Positions 44,502 through 55,200 of a DNA stretch of 64,000 nt are shown here, one piece after another. Location: contig OZ242302.1 of the NCBI GenBank assembly GCA_965208025.1, forward strand, positions 1,550,001-1,614,000, given 5' to 3'. The stretch's first letter is position 1. Each line of letters starts with the position of its first letter. Under the pieces are notes generated by a model. The model was not told the DNA's origin. It was given only the letters and a program-made list of their open reading frames with translations, and ran no database searches. The DNA comes from Bin80 sp965208025 (GTDB lineage: Bacteria > Bacteroidota > Rhodothermia > Rhodothermales > Bin80). Position numbers and translations under genes: made by a program.

Positions 44502-47104
44502 TACGCATCTTCGTTCGGCGTTGGGGCAATGTCAGGTTCTTCGTCCTCCGAAATGACCCGCGTGACATCTGCTATGGCATCACTCTCTCGTAATCGGATA
44601 AGCCGAACTCCTTGGGTGGCGCGTCCCATTACCGAAATATTGCCTACTGGCTGTCGAATAAGATTCCCATTCTGAGTGATGATCATTAGATCATCCGAGT
44701 CCATGACACCTCGAATGGCGACTAGTGGTCCTACCTTTTCGTTAATTTTATGCGCAACGACGCCCTTTCCAGCACCAAGTGTCACCGAATAATCACCGAT
44801 CCGTGAACGTTTCCCATACCCATTCGCACTGACCGTAAGAAGAGTGCACTCGGTTTCTCTGGAGACAACCACCATCCCCACAACCTGTTGATATTCCTTC
44901 ATCCTGATTCCAAACACACCTTGAGTATATCGTCCGATTGTCCGAATACGTTTTTCACATCTCCGATTCGCATGCCCCCCAGAAGAAGCCAGAATGATTT
45001 GCGAATTTCCATCTGTCAGTCTAGCTTCAAGTACTGTATCTCCTTCTCGAATCTTAATGGCTTTGATTCCTTTTTTCCTCGCAGTGCGATACTCCCAGAG
45101 TGCAGTTTTCTTGAGGAATCCACCACGAGTTGCAATCAGGACATAGTGTGCCTTCAAAAATTCTTCGCTCTGGAAGTCGTCCCGACTTACAGGTAGTACA
45201 GCACAAATTCGGTCATCCTCGGCAATCGGGATCAGGTTGCGAATACTTCGCCCTCGTGCGGTACGCCCCCCTGCGGGAATATGATAGACCCTTAGATAAT
45301 AACAATGTCCTTGATCTGTAAAGATCAATAAATAATCCAGGTTATACGACACAAATAGATGTTCCAAATAATCTTCACTGCGTAGCGTACTTCCACGAGC
45401 ACCTTTCCCACCGCGTCCTTGCAATTGGAACTCATCCAGAGGCGTTCGCTTGGTGATTCCCTGATGTGAGATCGTGATAACTACTCGACTATTATCAATC
45501 AAATCTTCAATGTGGATATCGTCTCCTCCCAAAAGATCAATCTCGGTACGACGATCATCGCCATATTTCTCGGCGATTTCAAGTATCTCTTCCTTAATAA
45601 TCCCCATTCGAAGCTCTTCACTCGCGAGGATGTTGGCCAGACGTATAATCTCTTTTTTCTTGGCTTCAAAATCCTCCAATATCTTATCTCGCTCCAACCC
45701 CGTAAGTCGGCTCAGACGAAGAGCGAGAATCGCATTTGCCTGCTCTTCACTCAACCACGAGTCTCTACCATGATCTGTGGAGCCAGGAGCATCGGCTACG
45801 AGTCCAAGTCGTTCAAGTTGAGCCACGGTTAATTTGGATGGCCAGATCCCGTCAATCAGGCATGCACGCGCCTCGTCTACATCCGCCGACTCACGTATGA
45901 TGGTAATGACGGCGTCCAGATGATCTAAGGAGATCACAAGACCTTCCAAGATATGAGCCTGATTCTGGACTTCGTTCAGTTGATACTGAGTACGACGTGT
46001 AACCACCTCATGCCGGTGGTTCACAAAATGAACGATAATATCCCTGAGAGTCAGTACTTCGGGGCGTCCATTTACCAGAGCTACCAGATTGGCTCCAAAT
46101 GACTGTTGGCATCTGGAATATTTGTACAGCTTGTTTTCCACGACCTTGGGATGGGCATCTTTCTTCAATTCAATGACAATGCGCATCCCATCTCGATCGC
46201 TCTCATCCCGCAGATCTCTGATCCCTTCAATCCGCTTGTCTCGTACTAATTCAGCAATCTTTTCAACAAGAATTGCTTTATTCACTTGGTAGGGAATCTC
46301 CGTGATCACGAGAGCAATCCTTCCCTCCCTCATTTCCTCTTCATGCATTCGGGCACGCATGAGAATGCGCCCCCGCCCAGAATGATAGGCAGACTGAATG
46401 CCTTTGGTCCCATAGATGATTCCTCCAGTTGGAAAATCAGGCCCAGGGATATACTCCATCAGTCCAAGGGTATCCATCATCGGATTATCAATGTACGCGA
46501 TGATGGCAGAGGCGACTTCCCGAAGATTATGAGGTGGAATTTTTGTGGCCATCCCAACCGCAATCCCGTCCCCACCATTGACAATTAGATTGGGAAGGGC
46601 AGCAGGTAACACAACGGGCTCCTGTAGAGATCCATCAAAATTTTCTTGAAAATCTGCGGTATCCTGTTTGATATCTCTTAATAATTCAGACGCCAAACGA
46701 GTGAGTCGTGCTTCGGTGTACCGCATTGCGGCGGCGGAATCACCGTCAATAGAGCCGAAGTTTCCCTGTCCATCCACCAACGGATAGCGCAATGAAAAAT
46801 CCTGTGCCATCCTCACCATCGTATCATAGACAGATGCATCCCCGTGAGGGTGATATTTTCCAAGCACCTCTCCAACGATTCGAGCACTTTTTTTGTAGGT
46901 AGAACCTGGGGTCAAACCCAATTCATTCATACCAAACAGAACCCGTCGATGAGCAGGTTTGAGTCCATCTCTTACATCGGGAAGCGCCCTGCCCACGATC
47001 ACTGACATGGAGTAATCAATGTAGGAGGATTCCATTTCCTCCGTGATACTCAGAGGGACGACACGCCCGTCCATATCTTCAATTCCAGAAATTATATCAC
47101 TCAT
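44501..47104 (-). CDS. gyrA: DNA gyrase subunit A
   Basis: Breakage-reunion subunit of DNA gyrase, 867 residues. The catalytic tyrosine is Tyr129 (AMRYTEARLT). The N-terminal YSMSVIVGRALPDVRDGLKP block, GEVLGKYHPHGDASVYDT and the dimer coiled coil are present. The C-terminal pinwheel carries the GyrA box QGRGGKGARG, which marks gyrase and not topoisomerase IV. The position matching E. coli Ser83 is Ala90, and the Asp87 equivalent is Asp94. An acidic tail (EDEEPDIAPTPNEDA) ends the protein. Confidence 0.97.
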   Translation of the reverse strand: MSDIISGIEDMDGRVVPLSITEEMESSYIDYSMSVIVGRALPDVRDGLKPAHRRVLFGMNELGLTPGSTYKKSARIVGEVLGKYHPHGDASVYDTMVRMAQDFSLRYPLVDGQGNFGSIDGDSAAAMRYTEARLTRLASELLRDIKQDTADFQENFDGSLQEPVVLPAALPNLIVNGGDGIAVGMATKIPPHNLREVASAIIAYIDNPMMDTLGLMEYIPGPDFPTGGIIYGTKGIQSAYHSGRGRILMRARMHEEEMREGRIALVITEIPYQVNKAILVEKIAELVRDKRIEGIRDLRDESDRDGMRIVIELKKDAHPKVVENKLYKYSRCQQSFGANLVALVNGRPEVLTLRDIIVHFVNHRHEVVTRRTQYQLNEVQNQAHILEGLVISLDHLDAVITIIRESADVDEARACLIDGIWPSKLTVAQLERLGLVADAPGSTDHGRDSWLSEEQANAILALRLSRLTGLERDKILEDFEAKKKEIIRLANILASEELRMGIIKEEILEIAEKYGDDRRTEIDLLGGDDIHIEDLIDNSRVVITISHQGITKRTPLDEFQLQGRGGKGARGSTLRSEDYLEHLFVSYNLDYLLIFTDQGHCYYLRVYHIPAGGRTARGRSIRNLIPIAEDDRICAVLPVSRDDFQSEEFLKAHYVLIATRGGFLKKTALWEYRTARKKGIKAIKIREGDTVLEARLTDGNSQIILASSGGHANRRCEKRIRTIGRYTQGVFGIRMKEYQQVVGMVVVSRETECTLLTVSANGYGKRSRIGDYSVTLGAGKGVVAHKINEKVGPLVAIRGVMDSDDLMIITQNGNLIRQPVGNISVMGRATQGVRLIRLRESDAIADVTRVISEDEEPDIAPTPNEDA

Positions 47105-47325
47105 TCGTCTGTGTCTGATCTAGCTGAAAATCATAAAAATATTTCCCCGTTTTCTGCATGACGTAGTTGCAACAGAGAAAATTATGGAAGCGGATCCACT
47201 TGAAGTTCCCGCATGATTCGGGATCAAACGTCCGTGGTTCTCCACTTATTTGAATAGTGTACAACAGCCTCTCGGTGAACTATTTGAATTACTGTGGGAT
47301 AAGATGAATGTCGTTTCCTCTCAAT

Positions 47326-48270
47326 TTATTTTTTTCGTCCTGCGCTCTCTTTCAGCAAACGAAAAGCATCAGGCGGACCGAAGTCTTTCTCAACCCGCAG
47401 TGCATCTTCAAATTCATCCGCGATGATATTAGCCTGCTCAGCTGACATTTCAACGAGGGGGAGTCTTACGGTGGACCTTGCCCGATCAAGCTTCGCCAGC
47501 ATCGCCTTGACCGGGATAGGGTTAGTATCCAGAAAGCATGCCCGCATGGCATCTAGCATCATCAAATGAATCTCGGACGCTTCGGAGACTTTGTCTTGAT
47601 TAGCGAGGGAGACCAATTCATTCATGAGACATGGGAGCACATTCGCGACGACAGATATCACTCCATCTGCGCCCAAAGCTAAAAAGAATAGTGTCCATTC
47701 ATCGTCGCCCGAGTACACCGCAAAATCCTCTGGGCGGTTACGAATCAGATCAGCCACTTTTGCAAGATCCCCCGATGCTTCTTTTATCCCTACGACGGAA
47801 GGAATCTCATGTGCCAACTCCAGGATTGTGTCGCTATGTGCATCAAAACCTGTACGACTTGGGACATTGTACAAGATCATTGGGCATGATGTAGCGGCGG
47901 CGATCGCTTCCACATGGGCCCTGAACCCTCGTTGGGGAGGTTTATTGTAGTAGGGTCCGACCACAAGTAATCCATCTGCTCCTAATTGAGCAGCTTCAAC
48001 AGAGAATGCAATGCTCTCCGCAGTAGAGTTATTTCCAGTTCCAATGATCAGCGGAACGCGTCCATTGGTGTGCTCAACCGAAAAAGCGACAAGTTGACTC
48101 CGCTCTTTCGGAGTAATCGTTGCATTTTCTCCGGTCGTTCCAAGGACAACGAGGGCGGAGGAGCCTGATGCGATCTGATGGTCAATGAGTGTCCCAAAAG
48201 TGGCCTCATCAATTTCACCATCTTTTGAAAAGGGGGTAATCAGGGCTGGAGCCGAACCAACAAATATCAT
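47326..48270 (-). CDS. dapA: 4-Hydroxy-tetrahydrodipicolinate synthase
   Basis: First enzyme of the lysine/DAP branch, joining pyruvate and aspartate semialdehyde; 314 residues. ALITPFSKDGEIDE, VLGTTGENATIT, GPYYNKPPQRGF, LYNVPSRTGF with the catalytic Tyr, and VVGIKEASGDL with the Schiff-base Lys are visible. Its start overlaps dapB by four bases (ATGA), so it is the last gene of a thrA-dapB-dapA operon. DAP is needed for both lysine and peptidoglycan. Confidence 0.97.
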   Translation of the reverse strand: MIFVGSAPALITPFSKDGEIDEATFGTLIDHQIASGSSALVVLGTTGENATITPKERSQLVAFSVEHTNGRVPLIIGTGNNSTAESIAFSVEAAQLGADGLLVVGPYYNKPPQRGFRAHVEAIAAATSCPMILYNVPSRTGFDAHSDTILELAHEIPSVVGIKEASGDLAKVADLIRNRPEDFAVYSGDDEWTLFFLALGADGVISVVANVLPCLMNELVSLANQDKVSEASEIHLMMLDAMRACFLDTNPIPVKAMLAKLDRARSTVRLPLVEMSAEQANIIADEFEDALRVEKDFGPPDAFRLLKESAGRKK

Positions 48271-49046
48271 ATGTTACGCTGCAAGTGATGATGATCAGAA
48301 TCTTGGCGATTTGCGAGCCATTCGGCCAGCATATCTTCAAGTGTAAATAGTCCTGTGTGTCCCTGTATCCATTCGGCGGCCCGGACTGCACCCATCGCAA
48401 AGCCCTCTCTACCCTTTGCTGTATGCTCCAATACGACATGATCCGCAGGGCCGTCGATCATGACCCGGTGCTGTCCGAATACATGTCCGATCCGAGTGGA
48501 TACAATCTCGAGCTTGGAAGAATCATGTGGAGCGGAACACCGACCCCACTCAACTTTTCTACGAAGAGCACCAATGAGGCGATCAGCAAGATTGATCGCC
48601 GTACCGCTTGGAGCATCCAGTTTTTCCGAGTGATGAAGCTCATGGATCGCGACATCAAATTCCGGCAGTTGATCCAAGAGCGTTCCAACGGCCTGTAATG
48701 CGTGAAGAACAAGCTGTATCCCCAATGAGAAGTTTGAACTGTATAGTACGGCTCCATGAGAGGATTCTACAAGGCTGTGAACTTCTGAAATTTGATCGTA
48801 CCAACCCGTCGTACCAATCACAGCGGGCACCTGTGTTGCGCAATAGTTCGTAATATTTGAGACCGCAACCTTGGGCTGGGTAAAGTCAATCACAACATCA
48901 GGCGTGCCCCCTAATGCCGCTTCGGAAACAGGGTTGGCTTGATTGAATCGCATAGCAATTTTATGGCCACGCAAACGTGCCTGCTCCTCAACGGCTTGAC
49001 CCATACGCCCAGTACCTGCAACAGCAATTCGTAATGAACTTGACAT
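48267..49046 (-). CDS. dapB: 4-Hydroxy-tetrahydrodipicolinate reductase
   Basis: NAD(P)H-dependent reductase of 259 residues, second step of the DAP branch. N-terminal VAGTGRMGQAV binds the cofactor, IDFTQPKV and IGTTGWYDQ follow, and the signature ELHHSEKLDAPSGTAINLAD holds the active-site residues. The C-terminus has GHVFGQHRVMIDGPADHV and GREGFAMGAVRAAEWI. I chose the ATG at 49046; a TTG seven codons upstream is possible. It sits between thrA and dapA. Confidence 0.95.
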   Translation of the reverse strand: MSSSLRIAVAGTGRMGQAVEEQARLRGHKIAMRFNQANPVSEAALGGTPDVVIDFTQPKVAVSNITNYCATQVPAVIGTTGWYDQISEVHSLVESSHGAVLYSSNFSLGIQLVLHALQAVGTLLDQLPEFDVAIHELHHSEKLDAPSGTAINLADRLIGALRRKVEWGRCSAPHDSSKLEIVSTRIGHVFGQHRVMIDGPADHVVLEHTAKGREGFAMGAVRAAEWIQGHTGLFTLEDMLAEWLANRQDSDHHHLQRNI

Positions 49047-49075
49047 TAAGATCTCGGCATTGAACAAGGTTAGCT

Positions 49076-51592
49076 TTAGGGCATTAGCTCTGCAGAGTGA
49101 ATCAGATCAATCAATAATCCTCCCGCCGTAACTTGAAGCCCTGCACCCGGCCCTTGTAAAACGAGTGGCTCATCACTGTAACGATCCGTCGTGAAAGCAA
49201 TTACATTCTCACGACCAGAGGCAGTAGCAAAAGGAGAATCAACTGGTACGGACTGAACACTCACATCCAATTGACCATCTTGAAGTCTTGCGATGTAACG
49301 AAGCCGACGATTATTTTTGGCCGCTTGATCTACTTTTTCTTTCCACTCGTGATTCACAGTGGTCAGTTTCTTGAATAACTCGGTTGGAGTCTCTGCACTC
49401 AATTCTTCGGGTAGCAAGGATTCAACTTTGATATCACTCCGCTCAACTGGAAGGCCAATCTCCCGAGCGAGAATTAATAGTTTGCGAGCCACATCTTCAC
49501 CGCTCAGATCATCGGCCGGATTGGGTTCAGTCCACCCCTTCGCATGAGCAGTCTCAATTACAGATGCGAAAGACGCACCTGCATCTAGACTATTAAATAC
49601 ATAGGCCAATGTCCCGGAAAAAATCCCTTCAATCTTGTGAACTTGATCTCCAGAGCGTACTAGGTCTTTGATCGTGGAAATCACGGGTAGCGCTGCACCG
49701 ACGGTGGTTTCGTATCGAAACGCAACCCCTCGACGCTTTGCTGCCTTCTGGAGACGTCGATAAAACGGTAAATCTAGTGTATTCGCCAATTTATTTGCTG
49801 TTACAACACCAAATCCGAGTTCAAGGAAATCTGGATAACATGCGGCGACTTCTTCACTAGCAGTTGCATCAACAATGATGATTCGCTCCAGTCGACTGGC
49901 ACCTAACTGCTCGGTCAACCACTGTAAATTCGTGGATCGGCCCTCAGCCAAATTTGCAATCGCACCATCAAATGCAAGTCCATCCGGGTTCCACACCATT
50001 GTACGCGAATTGGCAACCGCAATCAACTTGACATTCAACTTCACCCGTTCCAGAAGATCATTGTACTGCGCATTGAGAAGTTTTAATAGATGGGCTCCTA
50101 CCCGTCCCGGTCCCAAGAGGCATATGTGTGCACGCAGACGTCCGAGTGGAAATGATTCATGGAGAGCTCTGACTGCTCTACGTACTTCATCATCACGGAC
50201 AACCGCAGAAATATTTGTTTCGGCTGCTCCTTGGGCAATGGATAATACATTCACTCGGCTCCGCCCCAAAGTCGCAAACATCCTTCCAGCCAGACCTGGA
50301 TGATGACGCATTCGATCCCCCACAGCGGACACGATCGCACATCTGGGAATTGAGTAGATTTTACTAACCTCCCCATTGAACATTCCTCTGGTAAACGATT
50401 TTCGTAATGTTCTAACCGCTTGATCTGCATCGCCCTCACGAACAACTAGACAGATACTATGCTCACTGGATGCCTGTGCGATCATAAGCACATTTATCTT
50501 CTGGTCAGCGAGAGACACAAACACACGAGCAGCAACTCCTGGCACACCTAACATGCCACTTCCCTCTAGCATGATAACAGAGACATCTCGAATTGTGGAG
50601 ATAGCTTTCACCTTCAGATCCACCGAATGAGATTCATTCGAGATCAACGTGCCAGACGCTTTGGGATTCAACGAATTTTTGATGAGGAGAGGGATTCCAA
50701 GCATCTGCACTGGCCGCATGGTTCGGGGATGTAAAACGCGGGCGCCAAAGTAGGCCATTTCTGCGGCTTCAGCATAACTTAGACGTGCCAATGGAAATGC
50801 CTCGGGGACATCCCGAGGATCTGCGGATAATACCCCATCCACATCCGTCCAGATGATGACTCGCCGTGCACGTAAGATGGAACCCAAAATGGTCGCGGTA
50901 TAATCACTCCCCGAGCGCCCAAGCGTTGTGGTAGAGCCATCCCGAGTTGATGCAATATATCCTGTTACGACTGGAACCTGTTCATTTGGAATCTCTTGAA
51001 AGCGAACTTGAATTCTGTTCGTTGACTCATCAAAATCCACCGTCGCATCGCCATAAGTATCATCCGTTAAGATCAGTTCTCGTGAGTCAACCGAAATGGA
51101 GGGAATCCCCGCCGCGCGAAATGCTCCAGAAATCAGTGGAGCAGAAGCTCTCTCTCCTATACTCAAAATCGCATCTCTGGTACGTGCTGTGCACTCGCCG
51201 ATAAAGGTAACTCCACGAAGTAACCTTTCCAATTCCTGCCAGAGAACTTCAAATTGCTGATGCAACTCATTTTTGTCTCCAGTAGGCACCAACTCATCCA
51301 AGAGCTTGGCGTGACGATCGGATAGTTCCGTAATGATTTCCAGAATTGACTCCTCTCCTGAAAGAGATTCATGGATGGATTCAATTAATCTGTCAGTTAC
51401 TCCACCCACAGCAGAGACAACAACAACGCATCGAACTTCATCCGGGGTATTCTGAACCAATTGAACGGCTCGCTGAATCCCTTGGGATGTAGCCACGGAG
51501 GTCCCTCCAAATTTGACAACCTGAAGATGCTTGCGCGAAGTCTGGTCCACGTTCGATTGAATAACCGGTAATTTCCGTTCAGCACTTGACAT
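49076..51592 (-). CDS. thrA: Bifunctional aspartokinase/homoserine dehydrogenase
   Basis: Fused protein of 838 residues that supplies aspartate semialdehyde and homoserine. The kinase starts with VVKFGGTSVATSQG, has GRSGSDYTATILGS near 230, and is followed by two ACT-like regulatory segments (320-460; VSVIMLEGSGMLGVPGVAARV and CAIVSAVGDRMRHHPGLAGRM). The dehydrogenase starts near 470 with LLGPGRVGAHLLKLL, then VTANKLA, RYETTVGAALPVISTIKDL and GWTEPNPADDLSGEDVARKL. It begins the DAP operon, so threonine, methionine and lysine/DAP precursors come from one transcript. Confidence 0.96.
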   Translation of the reverse strand: MSSAERKLPVIQSNVDQTSRKHLQVVKFGGTSVATSQGIQRAVQLVQNTPDEVRCVVVVSAVGGVTDRLIESIHESLSGEESILEIITELSDRHAKLLDELVPTGDKNELHQQFEVLWQELERLLRGVTFIGECTARTRDAILSIGERASAPLISGAFRAAGIPSISVDSRELILTDDTYGDATVDFDESTNRIQVRFQEIPNEQVPVVTGYIASTRDGSTTTLGRSGSDYTATILGSILRARRVIIWTDVDGVLSADPRDVPEAFPLARLSYAEAAEMAYFGARVLHPRTMRPVQMLGIPLLIKNSLNPKASGTLISNESHSVDLKVKAISTIRDVSVIMLEGSGMLGVPGVAARVFVSLADQKINVLMIAQASSEHSICLVVREGDADQAVRTLRKSFTRGMFNGEVSKIYSIPRCAIVSAVGDRMRHHPGLAGRMFATLGRSRVNVLSIAQGAAETNISAVVRDDEVRRAVRALHESFPLGRLRAHICLLGPGRVGAHLLKLLNAQYNDLLERVKLNVKLIAVANSRTMVWNPDGLAFDGAIANLAEGRSTNLQWLTEQLGASRLERIIIVDATASEEVAACYPDFLELGFGVVTANKLANTLDLPFYRRLQKAAKRRGVAFRYETTVGAALPVISTIKDLVRSGDQVHKIEGIFSGTLAYVFNSLDAGASFASVIETAHAKGWTEPNPADDLSGEDVARKLLILAREIGLPVERSDIKVESLLPEELSAETPTELFKKLTTVNHEWKEKVDQAAKNNRRLRYIARLQDGQLDVSVQSVPVDSPFATASGRENVIAFTTDRYSDEPLVLQGPGAGLQVTAGGLLIDLIHSAELMP

Positions 51593-51692
51593 CAATCACT
51601 CTAAATTACGCATAAACTCTTTGGATGGTTAGCACTCACGAACACCAGATCTTCGGGAACCTGAAAAAGAAAAGCTTGTGTAATTCCCATTC

Positions 51693-51765
<73 letters not shown>

Positions 51766-52205
51766 CTTTTCTTCTCTGGTTTCAATTCACCCGTCCGCTT
51801 TACAAGCACGCAGGTCCACCTTATTCTCGCCGAGGGTGGCTGAGAGCCCATGAGCATATATCCCACCTGCTCGCCAGTTCCCATCAATCCGATAAATCAT
51901 GATCATACCTTCGTGTAGATGAACCCAATTCTAACCATGGGCGCACTCAGCAAATCTTTTCCACTCATATTCAATTCCAACCAAGGCAATTTAGTTTTTA
52001 TTGGAGTCTGTTCCAGCCCTGTTTTGCGTCCTTACAAGGCTATACATGTTAACGATTAGAACGTAACTTAGTGTCACCCATCCACTGATTCCCTCTGAAA
52101 TCTGCCCAATTTAACCCAATGTGTTCCATGAGTCGTGAACTTATGGAAATTGTCCTATCATACAGATCAGAGAAGAACGCTCACAGATGAGATGAAGCTT
52201 GATAC
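51766..52205. other. Spacer after tRNA-Ala
   Basis: About 440 bases between tRNA-Ala and the end of the FG-GAP gene. A short T-rich run follows the tRNA (51766-51780) without a hairpin. No gene or repeat could be supported. Confidence 0.4.
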
Positions 52206-55200
52206 TCATTCCTGCTCAATGAAAAGGATGTCTTCATCTTGCGGAACCGATACCGTTGTGTCTGCCCCATTTGGCCAATGGATATACACGCTGTCAATTT
52301 GACTTCGCGGAGCCAAAAGGGGGCTTAACGTATTTTGTGACCAGTACCCACTCCCTGCTACGATCGGAGTCGTCGCACCCATTGAACCATCTCGGTAGCG
52401 GGGACGGACTGAGGCCCCGATTGCATGAGAATTCCCATTGTTGATCCGTAGCTTAATCCGAAGACCTTGCTCCGATGAACGGTTCAGGAGTTGAACTACT
52501 GGACCGGCGTTTTGCGTGACTGCCAAGTCCATACGACCGTCAAGATTGAAGTCGGCGGCAACGGTTGCCCTTTGAGAACCATAAATACGAATTCCAGATA
52601 TCAGCGCAGATCGTGGTTCTAACTTATTTGATTCATTCGAGAGTAATAAGAGCCCTTGACCACTGTCCAGACGGGGAAAACCCGACGCAACTGCAAAAAA
52701 GTTCTGACTCAAAAACAAATCTGTTCTCCCATCACCGTTAAAGTCTTGTGGAACTGGAGCGAATGCAGGCGACCACTGCGCCTCGGCTGCCAAAGGGACT
52801 GCCTCGTAGGTTGATCCACGATTCAGGAAAATCGTAGATTGCCAATAAGTGACTTCGTGGTAGGCTGCCGTTGAAATTGCGGTGCCCAAAATATCTTCCG
52901 TAGAGTGCTCAGAAAACTCACTGTACGTTTGAACTCGGAGACGCATACTTGGCATCGCATGGGTCAGAGTCTGAAAATTTCGTACCATTCCCCATGCATC
53001 CAGATCAGGTGTCCACTGAACTTCTATAAGATCCATACTGCTATTGTTGTCCAGATCTCCGTAGTAGACACGAAGGGGAGTGTCTATCGAATAGGGGACG
53101 TTTTGCCCCCAATTCGTAGCGATCAGGTCCAGCACTCCATCTCCATCAAAATCCGCTGGTGCAACTCCATTCCACCACCCCTTGTATTTACTTAGCCCTA
53201 AGGCATTTGTCATTCGTACAAATTGACCATCCCCACGATTATGAAACACATGGATTGGCCCCCATCTGGTAGCGATTGCCAGATCAATCAGCCCATCTTG
53301 ATTGAGATCTGCGGCGGTCGCCCCGGATACAAGTCCTAAATCTTCAAATGGTGCACTAAGTGCATCATCCCATACAAGATCTCCATCCTTCAGGTCAAAG
53401 AAACCACTTGATGTGTACAATGGATATTGACCTGGAACGAAATACCCCCCGACAAAGAGTTCAAGTGAGCCATCGGCGGTAAAGTCTCCCAATGCCAGAG
53501 GACCAGGGCTCTGGGTTCCAAAGGTGGTTGATGTTTCTGAACCGTCAAGCAATACATGAATGATCCGAGACAGATCCCCAGCTTCTTCGGGCGTGCGCTC
53601 ATAATTACTTGAAGCAGCCAGAACCATCCCCGGCAGAGCAATGATTCCTGCATGATCTCCGAGAGAGGGATTGCCCAAATATTGTCTGATCTCGAACCAA
53701 CCTGCATCGTTCAAAGAGAATTGAAGACGTTTTCCTTTGCCAGCCCCCAAAATGAGATCCTCATCGCCATCGGAATCTATATCCACTGCAACAAGTGCTG
53801 GCCCTCGCTGACTAAGTCTGTAGGGAAGGAGCGGTTGGCGACTAAAATCTGGATAGCTTGTTTCCTCATGTAGAAGCGAAGTGTTTATCATTTCAAAGAG
53901 AGGTTCCGAAGAGATCGTCTCAGGACGGATGATTGATCTTGACTCGGGTTCAAAAATCAAATACTCATGATCAGGTACGACCTCGTGAATGGTACTCTTT
54001 GAGCCTTCTGGCCATTGGACTTCAATTATTGCATCTTTTGAGTAAGCAAATGTAAGTGCGGCGTCATTTGAGGAGAGATATTGCCCCCCTGCGATCATTT
54101 CTTGGTGTTGAGGTGGTAAACTGTCACTGACCACACGCACCACCGCTCCAATACCGTGTGTATTGGGAGGCTTTCCCACGAGTCGAATGAAGATGCGGGA
54201 GGCTTCCGCATCATTACGGAATACACCAATGGGGCCATCCAGACGATTGAGTATAAGGTCTTGATCTCCGTCCTGATCAAGATCTGCAAGTGCCATTCCA
54301 TGAGCCACATCTGCATTCAGACCGATCCCCCAGCCCCCATCAACCCACTCAAATTGGGTATTGCCAAGGTTCCGAAATGCAATATTCGGTAAGTCCAAAT
54401 CTGGGAAATCTAACAATATTTCTCTCCATGGGCGTCTGGATGAACGCGAGGCAATTTGAGCATCCGCATCCATTGCATCATAGGCGTGCCCCGTGGTCAG
54501 AAGCAAATCAGGCCAACCGTCTATATCTACATCAGTGAAGATGCTACTCCAGGTCCAGCCGGATGCTGCAACGCCGCTCATGCGGGCAACTTCGGCAAAG
54601 GTAGTATCTTGGCGACCAAGCAGGAGCATATTTTGCATCTCCTGAGGACGGGCCCGATAGTCCCCCATGGTCAATACTTCGGGAGGGATGGCAAAATGCT
54701 GTCTTTGTCGCTCCACATAATTGCGGCTAAGCATATCAGCAAGGAAGAGATCCACATGTCCGTCAGCGTTAATATCAGCGGCCGCCACGGACATCGTAGA
54801 CTGACTGGTCTTACGGAGTGCCAAGGTAGACGCCGCCTTGAACGTACCCTCTGAACTGCCAAACCAGAGATGGTCTGGACTTTCAAAGTCATTACATACA
54901 TAAAGATCAGGATAGCCGTCCAGATTGAAGTCCTGAAAACGTACCGCTAATGTCCAGTACCTCGGAACTTCTGTGAGTGGATCTCCCTCTTCATCCAGGA
55001 AAAGACCATTTGTAAACGAGCCCTCTGAGAAGATCCCCTCTCCCTCATTGAAGAAGAACTGATCGGGCTCTGCAAGTTCAACTCGCATCAGTCGATTTTC
55101 CTGGGGGATTAGATCATACTCATCGGCCCAAAAGTCTCTCACAGCAAATGAATCAGCAACTTGTTGGATGACCCGCTCAAACGTGATTTCTTCGGGAGGC

